Below, piece after piece: positions 18,770-30,900 of a DNA stretch of 64,000 nt. Origin of the DNA: Branchiostoma floridae. Its lineage: Eukaryota > Chordata > Leptocardii > Amphioxiformes > Branchiostomatidae. The stretch covers positions 23,709,096-23,773,095 of the forward strand of contig NC_049983.1 in the NCBI RefSeq assembly GCF_000003815.2, given 5' to 3'. Made by a program: the position numbers and the translations under genes. The stretch's first letter is position 1. Each line of letters opens with the position of its first letter. The notes beneath the pieces are model-generated. The model had not been told where the DNA came from, ran no database searches, and was given only the letters and a program-made list of their open reading frames with translations.

Positions 18770-21740
18770 CCCACGGCAAACACGACCGGTAGGACGTTTG
18801 ACACTCGCCGTTGGGTCACCAAGCCACGCCCCCAAGAAGAAGTCAGGAAACTATTTTCCAGGTGTAAAAATGGTCCAAGTTATTTGTTGATTTCTTCGCT
18901 TTCCCTTTAAACACCCCGCTAAAAAACGTCGTCTATGAAAGGCCAATCAGACTGGCTCAGTTTGTTGTACACATGTACCCACCTCATGATAAAGGCAATA
19001 GGGGTTGTACTAATAGCTCCATGGAGCTGATACAAATAGCTCCATTGAGCCAGCTCCCTGCGCCCAACCTACCAGCTCCATAGAGCTATTAGAACAGCCC
19101 TGCGCCCAACCTACCAGCTCAATGGAGCCAGCTTCACGCACTTTCAATGTATAGCCACGTTTCATGTCATTTTCAAGAGAAATTTATAGTTCGCTTTGAA
19201 TGCATACATTGTCTCTGATACAAGATTGTTAAAGAAGATGATTGACAATTTCTACAGATCCTAATGGTTTTATTGTATCTCATGACCTCTAGACCTTATG
19301 TACATATATGTATTTGTATCTGTTTTGATTGACTGTATGATATCTGTCCATGTACTTGTATATACTATGTGTTTTTTTTAACGAGCCCTGGAAGATTAGC
19401 AATGTGCTAAAGGGTATCGCAATAAACCAATAAACCAATTGGTTCACGTCACCATCAAGAGAAATTTATAGTCCGCTATGGAGATGCCCTGATAACACAT
19501 TCTTACACCCGCTTACGCACTTGGAATACATAAGATTCATCAGTCACGTATGTAAACAGTTAATAGTAATAGTAATAGAATTTTTCATCAATCAGTGACT
19601 AGTTTTTGACAGGTAAGCAAACATGTGAACTATTAAATGCAGTTAAGCATATTGCAACTGACGCCGCGATTCTTTGACGTGGAGCTCCGTTTTGAGTTTG
19701 AGGCTATGTGGTGCACTATTGGCTTCAACCCCCACCCCCAAATAATCGTCTTTCGCAGCTGAAAGAACTGGCCGCAGATGAAACTCGTCTCAGATCCCCT
19801 CCACAACTATTTTCTGGATTCTGGTCATTGGCATTTTTTCCCCATTTAATATAATATATAGATTAAATGTGCCCAACATAGAATGAAAAATCTGCTAACA
19901 TTTCATGTAAAGTTACCTTCATTATGAATGCGACCATGTAACACACGTATTATGACATAGAAGTCTATGGGAAGCCAAAACTCATACTATAGCTCAGTGC
20001 CATGCCAGTACCTATCGTAATCGCTAGACGGCAGTGCTTCTAAGAGCTCTCAACACACACTGGTGTGATCTACCCCCTCATCCTGAGTGGCATATTCCGA
20101 AAGGTCAGAGTTCATTCCAGACAGAAACTTTACAAACTTCAGGTATGTGGAAGTTGATTATTCCGTTCTGTTTGAAGTTGACGTTAATTTCCGATGGGAT
20201 AAGGAAATGTTGAGGCTTCCTACAGATATGAAACTGGGATGACAGTGTATGGAGAATATATCTTAGTTTTACCAAGGAGGTTAAAAAACTTTTATCCTCC
20301 TTGGTTTTACGTATGAGTTTACACGTGGGTCGGTGGGTGGGGGGCAAAGTTAAGTTTTCAGAATTTTCCACTTAATTTACAAGTTCTAAATGGATGAATG
20401 TCGCCAAGATGAGTCAATACTGTCGCTGATCTACTTCTATATTTGTTTGCAGTTAAATCTAGTGTAACAAAACTAGTGATTGAATTTTAGAACTCACTCT
20501 AGAGCTAGAGTCGATGCGGATTTAGGATTATGGTCTCAGAACACAGTTTTTCCGGTATGGGGATTTACATGGTTAAGGACCCCAAAGTGAGGTGGTTCGA
20601 CGACTCAAAACCTATAGTAGGGTGCAGATACAATTCACAAGAATTTAGTATGTTAAAGTTGAGGGTACAAGCTACAAAATATCTGAAGATGAGCATAGAT
20701 TTGCCGGCTCGTTTTTCTATAACAGACACTTTGATTTGACCCCCAGCGGAGGTCATGGGACTGCAGGCGGCGAACAGGAAGTGCCGGTAACATATCAAGG
20801 CGCAAATTCCCGCCGGCCGAAAAATCGACGTAATCCAACTTATACAGTATGAACACCGATGTATTCCTCTACTATTCACCATAGATTCCACCTCGCTGTC
20901 GTGCACGGAAGAATAAATACGGCCTTTGCAAGTACCGCGATGCACTATTTTAACCCGAACTACTTTTGGGGACGGGGGTCGCGGATAAATACTGTGTTAT
21001 GAGACCTTATAACGTTATTAAATTGCTTGCAGATTTTGATAGGACAGAGAAAAAACTTGGGTGCACAGCTCCAATTTTAGGTGCACCAAGGTGCACATGC
21101 ACCCTGTATTTTAAGCGCACATGCATTCTGATCTCTGTGAAAGGGCTTAGTATAAGTTATATAAGCCCATTGATGGGTCCAAGTGCACATGCACAGGTCA
21201 AAGTCAAAGGTGAAGGTCCTGACTTGTAAACAGTTGTTGTCTCGATGATCATACAGGTGGTCTCTGTCAGTTGGATTATGTAGATTACAACTCCCATTTT
21301 AGTTACCAACCCCACCACGGGTAGGAAGCAGGAGGGCGATCCAACCTGCAGGAGGGCTGGGACCGAGGGTGATGCAGAATACATAGTGTTGAAATTGTTA
21401 TAAATTTATGTCATACCCAATGAGAAAACACACTTCTCAATGCGAAATGGCCTAGAACTAAAAATAGTGATTCCAATGTCTGAATCCGGTTTGCAAATTT
21501 TCAACAGTGCCGCGAGCACTCGGAGTGTGTTTCATATATTGTATGGAATCCTGTGTAAAGTTGTCACCAAGTTCGGAACACCCTTAATGAATGTTAGATT
21601 AGCAGCCCAGGTATGACATAAATATCAATTATACAATTACCAGTTGTGTTTACACAGGGGCATTCACCCTATAATCAAATGCTTCATGATGAATTCAGGA
21701 TTGATGTTCTGAATGATTTCATAACAGCACACAACCCAAC
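18770..21740. other. Intergenic sequence of duplication unit A
   Basis: No gene seen. Positions 19009-19135 contain several short palindromes of the AGCTCCATGGAGCT type. The stretch aligns with 53440-58990 of unit B, which is longer because of inserted fold-back elements. Open frames at 20105-20371, 20565-20945 and 20966-21229 show no coding pattern. Confidence 0.55.
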
Positions 21741-22011
21741 ATGGCGGACACAGTTCCCAGTACAGATGACCAGGACTTCAGCAGTGCAGAGGAACACGGG
21801 CTCCACGGGGAGTGTGGCATCACCTGTCACCTCTCCTCTAACCTACTAGTACCATTCTGTGGCAACATCAAAGGTTTCCTTGAATACTTCAATATCATCG
21901 AGATCGACAATGATGGGAACCTGGTGTGTCCTCCGGAATGGATTCTTGACGGATGGGATCCAACTTAAAAAGCGTGACTCTAAGAGCTTTATATGCCGGC
22001 TGTATGCAATG
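21741..22011 (+). pseudogene. Candidate or decayed first exon of gene 2
   Basis: ATGGCGGACACAG opens a 75-codon frame (ITCHLSS, then FLEYF) that stops at 21966, before a good donor ATG|GTAAGT at 22012. Compared with the paralogous exon at 59044-59280, the copies differ by small length changes that put them in different frames in the middle: the region with QLKKRDSKSF before the donor is open only in the other frame here. In each unit the exon lies 4-5 kb before an ankyrin first exon. It may be a broken or non-coding first exon of the ankyrin-Roco gene. Confidence 0.4.
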
Positions 22012-24569
22012 GTAAGTGGTCAGTCTTATAATTAGATGCACCAACAATTGTGCTTTGAAATTCAACTAGTTATAGATACATCTTATTGAATAAGGAGACT
22101 TCTTACATCCATTACAGCTTTATTCACACCGACATTCTGGTGACTGTCTGTCATACTGACTGGTTCACAATTTGTAATGCAGCTCTATGGGTAGGTGTAA
22201 GTAATATACATTTACAGATGCGGTCCCAAACCCAAAGTATGTTACATTGTGTATAGTGACTACTTCATGCAATTTTTACCATGTACTCCAAGACGTTAGT
22301 TTCCTACCTAGCTTATTTGCAAGTTTTATGAAGTAGAACTAGAAGCCTCCTATGATTACTTCCAGCCAGCATGGTGACCTAAGTGTTTCTTTCTTGGATG
22401 AATCCTGTGAGCGTTTTCAATCAAAGAATCAATATTTGGTGTTGGAATAGTTCAGGCTGTAACAGAGGGGAATTCGAAATTTTTTTGACGGATCATGCCT
22501 CCCCATGCACCTATCAGTACAAGTTAGATCTCCTGCTTGTAAAGAACGGGCCTTGTATACCTCAAACCTATGCTGTGAAAAAAACCAAAAAACTATCAAA
22601 AACCCTGACTGAGTGTCATGAGCCAGAGCACAAGTGACTCTCAAAAGGCTGTAAAAAGTGAGTCAAATGACTCAAATTTAGGCAACAGTGGGTTCATGTG
22701 ATGCATGGGAAGCAGTGAGACTGAGAGTGAAAGTTGAGTGAGTGAAAGTTGAGTCAGTGACAGTGAAAGTGTGTGTGTGTGTGAATGCGTGTGTTATTTT
22801 AGCAATATTAAGTCAGAAGTTTATCAGTTGTTAACTCCCGGGCTTCATGTCACGTCAGCGATATCCAAAACCGTTTTGAAGATCAATAGTTATACAAATA
22901 ATCACCCCTGAGTTGAAGCAGTGGACTGTAATCTTACATCTTGTGATAAAGGGTCAAAGTTCCAGTCTGCATTTGTACCTGTTTGCTTGCTGATGTGGCA
23001 GTCAGTCAGCCATGTTGGATTTTTGGATTTTCCTGTCTTTTGAAGCAATATGACGGACACCTTAACATCATCAGGGATCCAAGTAATAGTTGTCTAGTAG
23101 ACTGAGACTAAAGTCCAGGTATGGTCTTAGGGATTGTTTGATATTTGGTGGGGGAGGGCTGGGCTCGTTACTGAAACACAACCAGTAGATTTCTGGCGAG
23201 GACACGCCTTTAAGTCGATTCGTTCACATGCAAAGTACCCAATTACCACGTACTGATCTAGTGGCACGCGGGGGACAGGGATGAATAGTCCACACCTATT
23301 GTCTGTTGATTAACGATTTATCGTCGAGCTTCCTTTTAATAGTTTGCTTAGTTATTTGGAGTCGAATGTAATATTTCATGATGCAGTAAAGCCGTATTCT
23401 TAAGTTAGAAATACGTACCATGATTCCTTTACGTTCAATTTTCGAAATGCAACTAACGTAGTAGGTATGTATGAAGACTGTATATTGTGCCCATTCGTTT
23501 CCTTTATACACACGAATTGCGAATACATGTTTGTAAATCACACCGCCGGATCTGTAATGTTTCACCAATAAACTACCAGTATCACTTCAATATATTTCAA
23601 TGAATACACACTGTAATAGCGCAAATAAATAGTATCAAGAAGGTTATTATGAAATGTACACAGGAAGCAAAACATTATGAATCAAAGCAACATTTCAATA
23701 TGTACGACGTATAAGTGATGAATAGTGAAATATTATCGAAAAAAAGAAAGTACACCAACTTAGACTGGAACCCGAGACCATAAGTTAAAAAGTCTATTCG
23801 TTAATCCACTACGCCACGATACATTACTATGTGTATTGGTGTGCTAATACAACTGAAGTGACGGAGCGCATGATAATACGAGACAAAAATTGTTGCAGGT
23901 CCATCATTTCAAAATCTGAAGTCGTAAGATCTCTCTAGTCTCTTCACCTTTTGGTCATCAAAGTCAACTTTTTAAACCGCATAAATAGAACAAGGAATTC
24001 ATATAGATCAACTGTTTGTACATAAAACTCCAACACAGTGTCTGCTGTGTGTAACTTGTAAGTTTATGACATTTACATGATAGACAGGGTGAAAATGGCC
24101 CGCCACTCGTTCGGGCTATTCACACCGTAGCAATATGATTGGTCCTTGCTAGAAAGTTACTGGGTGTGTTTTAGGGTACACAGAGGGCTGGTGCTCTGGG
24201 GGGGTGGGGGGTGGGGGTGGGGGTGGTCAGGTTCATTAAAATTTTTCAATGCCTGGGGGGAGGGTCATTGCAAAATTTTTTTATCCTTAGATTAACTTAG
24301 CCTGCCAGCAAAATAATTGACAAAAGTCCAGGTATGGTGTTAGGGGCTGTACGCTTTTTACCAGGAGGAGGGCTGGTGCACTGGGGGAAAGGGCCATTGA
24401 AAAACATTTTGAGCTGGGGGATAGCCATTTTTAGAGAAGCCATTTGCCTACCAGCAATATTTGTCCAAAGTAGAAAGTGGCATTTCATAGGGTCAACATT
24501 TCAAAATTTTCTTGAACCTACGTATACTATTTTTAACACAATATATATATATATGAGTCCTATATGTCC
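22012..24569. other. Intergenic repeat-rich sequence
   Basis: No gene seen. It contains GTGA/GAGT-type simple repeats near 22720-22795, a tRNA-like element at 23761-23822, and G-rich runs at 24198-24232. The part around 22600-23200 aligns with 59690-60280. Minus-strand frames here have no coding character. Confidence 0.5.
23761..23822 (-). repeat. Degenerate tRNA-like sequence (SINE head or tRNA pseudogene)
   Basis: On the - strand it reads TCGTGGCGTAGTGGATTAAC (A-box-like) and, 30 bases on, GGTCTCGGGTTCCAG (B-box-like), with a pyrimidine-rich anticodon-arm region between. The acceptor ends do not pair well, so a functional tRNA is unlikely. Confidence 0.45.
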
Positions 24570-25043
24570 TATATGGAAGTCTTCACTACCAGACAACCTG
24601 AAAAGGGATTTCTTCAGAGCGATAGTTGAATCTATACTATTGTATGGCTCACCAGCTTGGACACTAACTAGGAAACTAGAAAGCAAGCTAGATGGTACTT
24701 ACACACGTATGCTGAGGGCCATGCTCAACAAGTCTTGGAAACAACATCCTACCAAGGAACAGTTGAATGGCAATATTCCTGCCATATCAACCACCATTAG
24801 GGAGCGTAGGATCAGATTTGCCGGCCATTGTTTTAGAAACAAAGCAGAGCTTGCTAGACAAGTGAACTCATCCTGTGGAAGCCAGCACACGGGTTTACAC
24901 ATGCAGGGCGACCTCGACTGACCTACATAGACCAACTTGCCCGCGATGTGGGGTTACAGGTCAAGGACCTAAGGAACGCTATGGGGGACAGAGATGTCTG
25001 GAAGGAGAGGGTGGACTTGGTCCGGGCAAGCAGCTCGCGATGA
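24570..25043 (+). mobile_element. 3' end of a non-LTR retrotransposon (reverse transcriptase C-terminus)
   Basis: It encodes IWKSSLPDNLKRDFFRAIVE, ILLYGSPAWTL, LDGTYTRMLRAMLNKSW, IRERRIRFAGHCFRNK and, after a frameshift near 24905, RPRLTYIDQLARDVGL and DVWKERVDLVRASSSR before the stop. This is the standard C-terminal tail of LINE endonuclease/reverse transcriptase proteins. A (GAT)n tract follows the stop, as at many LINE 3' ends. The element is 5'-truncated and dead. Confidence 0.88.
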
Positions 25044-25399
25044 TGATGATGATATATATATGAAGAAATGGTTGAAGATCCTGAAGTAGGGCCCCAGCTG
25101 GCTAAATGGTTATCCCTTTGCTTCCCCCCAAGCCAATTTTTCTCCTCCATCCCACACTCTACTGAATATTCTGCAGTCCTAATTACCCGAGTCATCATGT
25201 TGTATTTGCATGTCAACCCCATCATGTACCAGATCAAACTACTGGCTACTGGAGTATTGTCTAGTGCATTGACTGTTAAACTTTGAACAGCATTTAAATG
25301 ATCATCTCATTTCCTCAAGTTACACAATTAGACAGTGGCATCAGTAACTGTTACTAACAACATTGTCAATAGCATTTTTAGCAAGGTTATGTTTACCTT

Positions 25400-26705
25400 T
25401 GCCAGAATGGCTATTAAAGGTTATGTTTTGGGCTTGTGAGTCTGTGTGTGTGTCTGTCTGTCTGTTAACAGCATAACTCAAGAAGTCTTAGATGGATCCC
25501 AATTATATTTGGTAGGTGGGTAGGGGTCGGAAAAACGAAGGTCAAGTTCGATAATGGGCCCCCTAGCGGCTTGCTAAGGTACTGCAGCAGAACCTCAATT
25601 TTTTATATCTCCTGTTCTGGACATGCTGGGGTCATGATTTTTCAGTGGTAGATAGCCATTGAGGCAGAGAGTAAGTGCTGTGAGTTTGGGCCCCCTAGTG
25701 GCTTTTTTGGAACTGCAGGCGCCGATTTCCTTTCAAACTTGATGAGAATAACTCTACAACGTGTTGACGGATCGTCATGATTTTTGGTATGTAGATAGAA
25801 TGAGTGATGATTTACATAGTGGTGTACTAATTATGCAAATCAATAGCTAATTTGCATAATTAATGAGGAAAATTTATAAATCCACTGCATTCCATGATAG
25901 GACTTTCAAACTTGTCACGTATGTAGCTGGAAAGGAGAGAAATGTCGATAGATATCAATTATGCAAGTGATGGCCTCATTTGCATAATTAATGAGAAAAT
26001 ATGAACATGTTGACGGATCATCATGTTTTTTGGTATGTAGGTAGCGTAAGTGAGGACCTACATAATGAGATACCAATTATGCATATCAACAGCTAATTTG
26101 CATAATTAATGAGAATATTCTATAAATTCACTACATTCCATCATAGGACTTTAAAACTTGTTACATATGTAGCTGAGAAAGAGAGAAATGTCAATACATG
26201 ATATTTATCATGCAAATGATCTCATTTGCATAATTAATGAGAAAATGTAAACGTGTTGTCGGATGGTCGTGATTTTTGGCATGTAGATAGCCTAAGTGAA
26301 GACTTATATAATGTGATATTTATCATGTAAGTTAACAGCTAATTTGCATAATAATAGGAAAAGTTCATAAATCCATGGCATTCTATTATAGTACTTTCAT
26401 CAAAGTTGTCACATATGTAACTGATGATGTAACTGACAAAGAGGGAAGAGAGTAAGAAGTGTATTTAAAGACTTTGAAAGAGAATAAGTCAAGAATGGAT
26501 CAAAGGATCATTATCATTTTTGGTATGCTGATAGCTTATGTAATGCTTGAAACAATTCGATATCAATTAATTGTAACTTGGGATCTAATTTGCATAATCA
26601 ATGCCAAAATTTTATAAACCAACTCCAAGCATATAATTATAAAGAAAATGAAATGAGTAACGCATTTGTCTACAGACATCATTTTACATAACAAACCTGG
26701 TTTAT
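25400..26705. repeat. 1.3-kb AT-rich repeat block, copy 1
   Basis: It starts near TTTGCCAGAATGGCTA and includes the TTAACAGCATAACTCAAGAA, GGCCCCCTAGCGGCTT and GTTGACGGATCGTCATGATT motifs, then several internal repeats of about 170 bp with TTTGCATAATTAATGAG. The copy at 34100-35395 has the same order, ending in ACCTGGTTTATTTGGCAAAG. The two copies flank the 5' and middle parts of gene 2. Confidence 0.85.
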
Positions 26706-26824
26706 TTGGCAAAGGTATGTGTTCGTGGAACTCTAGTTTTCAAGTATAAGTCTAGTAAAAAAGCAAACAAGACACCCTGTGACTCTAGATCTGACATGTT
26801 GTCTATTCTGTGTTGTCCTGACAG

Positions 26825-27901
26825 AGATGGACCTGGGCATGTTCTCCACGGCTGTGGAGCAAGGTGACTTGCAGACTGTGAGGAGGGGACTGGAGGCTGG
26901 GGTGGACGTTAATGTCAAGATAGGCTGGCAATGGGTAAGGGTAACTGATATTTTATTGATCAAACTAAAGGTGAAAGTTCTGAAATGTCAATAATGATTA
27001 ATGTTGTTGTTAACATTTTGTTGGAATGGTAACAAAATAGCAGCAACAAGTTATTTCGGATTTTTTATCTGCACAATATATTGTGGTGCATACTGTTCTC
27101 GATAATGACCCTTGATAGTTGGATGATATGTAAACTGCTGAAAAACTATTTCAATGTACCGTGTTACAGAAAAAAACAGTAATTCGAGCCAAACTGCCAA
27201 CTGTATTCAGCAGTGTAATGATATTAAATTAAATGTGTAATTCAGCCAGGAACTGCAGACTCATAAGATTTAGATTTAGAGTACGTGAGAGAATCTCTCT
27301 CTATATGTATGCAGAAATTTAATTTCAATACAGCAGAAATTATTTCATACATACTCAAAGATGAAATTTACCGTGCCTGACACATGGTTAATTTGAAACC
27401 ACCGTCAAGGCGTAAGGTATTCAAGACCTACGTGAAAGTGAATGTGACATGGCACAATGCCACACTGATATTCACATAAAACATTTTACATTTATGATAG
27501 CGTTCAGGCATGACTTTTACAGCAGGGTTATATTTGTCACAATGATGGACTTATTTATTGATTGATAAACTTAGCTTAGTTAAATACCTTAAAAGTTGGT
27601 ATTGATACCACAAGATATGCCCTCCTTGTTTGTTATTCAACACTACTTTAAGATTTATCAAACTTTTAAAGTGATAATACGTCTATTGATTTGATTACGC
27701 CAGGAAGGTTAAACATGTTTGCACCCTTTCATAGCATTTTATCATTTGTCTCTGGACAGTAATTTTGTAACCAGTTATTGTCCCAACTGTTGCACTATCT
27801 AGGAGGACCAGACATCCCTGCATGAGGCCAGCAAGTATGGGCACACTGAGGTAGCAGAGCTTCTGATAAAAAATGGGGCTGAGCTAGAGGCAAGGAACTG
27901 G
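26825..27901 (+). CDS. First two exons of gene 2 (start and ankyrin repeat)
   Basis: Exon 26825-26934 begins AG|AG-ATG and encodes MDLGMFSTAVEQGDLQTVRR, an N-terminal ankyrin-type helix pair; the same start is found at 63039 in the third gene. Exon 27803-27901 is exactly 99 nt, one ankyrin repeat with the hallmark TSLHEASKYGHTEVAELLI. Both end in phase 0. If a coding exon lies upstream, the ATG would be internal, since the acceptor leaves two bases before it. Confidence 0.75.
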
Positions 27902-30900
27902 GTAAGTAGTGTAACCCTGCTCTCATTTTTCTGACCTGTACTGGGGCAATGGTGTCCATGGTACCCCTGTCACAACACTCACAACATTTCGTATCTACTA
28001 AATCCCTTACTACAAGTCTCATTCAGAGATAACCTTGATGCTATTGTTCTGGAGCATGTGTAGATGAGCAAGGCATTTTGTCACTGAGTTTCCTTCCTAT
28101 CAGAGGCTTGTACCATAGCCTGAGCACATTCTGGGACTCCCTCTCAACACACACATAATGATTCAGGGCTCAAAATACTTTTTTCTGCATACCTGCACTG
28201 GTGCAGGTAACATTGAAAATTACCTACACCATACAAATTTTACTTGCACCACTCTAAATTTAGGTGTATGGATCATACAAAAATTTTTAAGGAACCAATT
28301 TGAATTGCTATTTTAATTTTCTTTTGTACTTAATAGGTGATAACATTCAATGCAGCTAATAACAATCCACATGCACCTACATCATAGTACATTTATGTAT
28401 GAAACCCAGTACATGGACCAGTGCAGGTTAGGTGCAGGAAGACACTAGAAATACCTGCACAGCTCCAATTTTACCTGCGCGTAACCTGCATAATTTTTTT
28501 TATGCAGGTGGCATTTCGAGCCCTGTTTTTGTTCACAAATGCATTACAGAATTATAGTAAAATGATCTGTTTCAATTGGACAAACTTCCTCAATTAATTC
28601 TCTGTTTAATTTTCACTTACCAAGTCACCCATCAAATCAAGTCAGTGTGGTCTAGCATATGTTACATGAATGAGTCTTCCATATTTATATTTCAGCCATA
28701 CATACAAAATGTAGTATGGTGAAATATATTGTATTCGTAATGTTTCTCCTTTCTTTATATTTCAGCCATACATAGTATGGTGAAATATATTGTATTCGTA
28801 ATGTTTCTTCTTCTTCTTCTTCTCCTGTCAAATCTTCAAAGTGATTCATCTCCGCCGTTCCTGGACCGAATGACCTGAAATTTGGCACAGGGGTAGAATG
28901 GGCCAATACCTTGATGCTTTTTTCTCAGTTTTTTCATATCTGCCTCTAAAAAATGATTTTATTGAGATTTTTTGGTCAATTTTAGACCAAAACTGTATAT
29001 TTTGGCCCCTGTACCCTGGTATTACAACCAAATGAGCTGAAATTTGACAGAGATGTGCCTTGATAATGCCCCCATATAAATTCGATAACACTTTTGGTGT
29101 ACAGTACAACAAAATGCTTATTTTTGCGATTTTTTGACCAATTTTTGACCAAAAAAGGACACTTTTGGCCCCTGTACCCTGGTATTACAACCAAATGAGC
29201 TGAAATTTGACAGAGATGTGCCCTGATAATGCCCCCATATAAATTCAATAACACTTTTGGTGTACAGTACAACAAAATGCTTATTTTTGCGATTTTTTGA
29301 CCAATTTTTGACCAAAAAAGGACACTTTTGGCTCCTGTACCTTGGTATTGCAACCGAATGAGCTGAAATTTGACACAGATGTGCCTTGATAATCCCTTCA
29401 TATAAATTCAATAACACTTTTGGTGTACAGTGCAACAAAATGCTTATTTTTGCGATTTTTGGCCAATTTTTGACCAAAAAAGGACACTTTTGGCACCTGT
29501 ACCCTGGTATTACAATTAAATGACCTGAAATTTGGTATAGATAGGCATTAGATACTTGGTAACAAGATTCAAGTAAAATTTTTGACATAAACAACTTTAA
29601 AATGATTAATTTCGGCACTTTTCTGAGGGGAAATTTGTTTTCTTTTGGCCTCCTGACGTGACCTTCCGTGACCCCGCACAGAGCCACACCTGTGCGCGTC
29701 AGCCGGAGAGTTAATTGAATCAAAGACCTAGCCAATCAGCGAAGAGGAGGCCAAAGGCTAATTAATATTCATAAGCGGGGGCCTCATGATCCCGCATATA
29801 GCAGTGTTCCCGCCAGGGGGAGCGAAGCCCGCCTAAGGCTCTCGCATTTTAGACTATTCAGAAGGCTTTATATTGTATCAGTTCTTAGGGGCATATCTAT
29901 GATAATCGCAGCAGTCACTTAACTTCTCTTCAGGAGTTTAGCGTAACACTATTTCAGGTCAAACCGTCAAAGGCAACTAAAAACAAACTTTAACGTTACT
30001 GAGTTCAACAGTACTTATAACTTGTTATCCGAAGTTGAAACGCTAGCGATGGTATTTTCGCTGCGCTGTTAGCTCCGTGCGACTGTTGTTGACGGTCTTA
30101 TAACGGTATATTTTGCACCCCTGTACCCTGGTATGAGTAACATTTGGTATAGATAGGCATAAGATAGTTGGTAAAATGATCCAAGTGAAATTTTTGGCAT
30201 AAAGTACTGTAAAAGGCTTAATTACAGCACTTTTTTGGGGGAAATTGGTTTTCTTTCGTTCTCCATGCCATGACCTTTCGGACGTTCACCCCACAGAGCC
30301 GACATCTGCACCTGCGTCTAGCCGACAGGAAGAGTTAATTCAATTAATGGTTCAGCCAATCAGCGAAGAGGAAAGCGAAGGCTAATTAATATTCATAAGC
30401 GGGACCACACAATACGTTAACTTGAAGACTCAGGCCGTACAGACTTCTCGCCAGGATTTTTTCAAAGCGTCGGACAGGGGTCCGGGGGCCGCCGAATGTC
30501 CCTGGCGGGGTCCAGGGGCAGGGCCACTGTGGGGGGGGGGGGGACCCAGGTGGGCGAAGCCCCCCCGGAAGCTCTTGCATTTTAGACTATTGAGAAGGCT
30601 TCTTTTATCAGTTTTTTTAGGGCCATATCTACGATAATCGTAGCAGTCACTTACTTCTCTTCAGCAGTTTGACTTTAAAATATTTCGTTGCCGTTAGCCG
30701 CCGTGCGACTTTTGTTGACGGTCTGATATCCCTACGTCGCCGCCTCGCTGATATTCCCACGGACATGTTTCAAGAAAAATACCCAGCAAAAAATGCTGTT
30801 CTGCGTCAAATTTCGTTGCCGTTAGCCGCCGTGCGACTTTTGTTGACGGTCTGATATCCCTACGTCGCCGCCTCGCTGATATTCCCACGGACATGTTTCA

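Noticed and set aside
23296-23568. 90-codon frame on the - strand
   Set aside because: AT-rich, no start context, no conserved pattern, and not preserved in unit B.
24334-24569. N-terminal part of the 195-codon frame before the reverse transcriptase segment
   Set aside because: Repetitive GGGCTGGTGCACTGGGGG-type intergenic DNA; only the part from about 24570 has reverse transcriptase similarity.
28982-29735. 139- and 205-codon frames on the - strand
   Set aside because: They are produced by the 168-bp tandem repeat, give a repeated peptide without domain pattern, and have no splice context.
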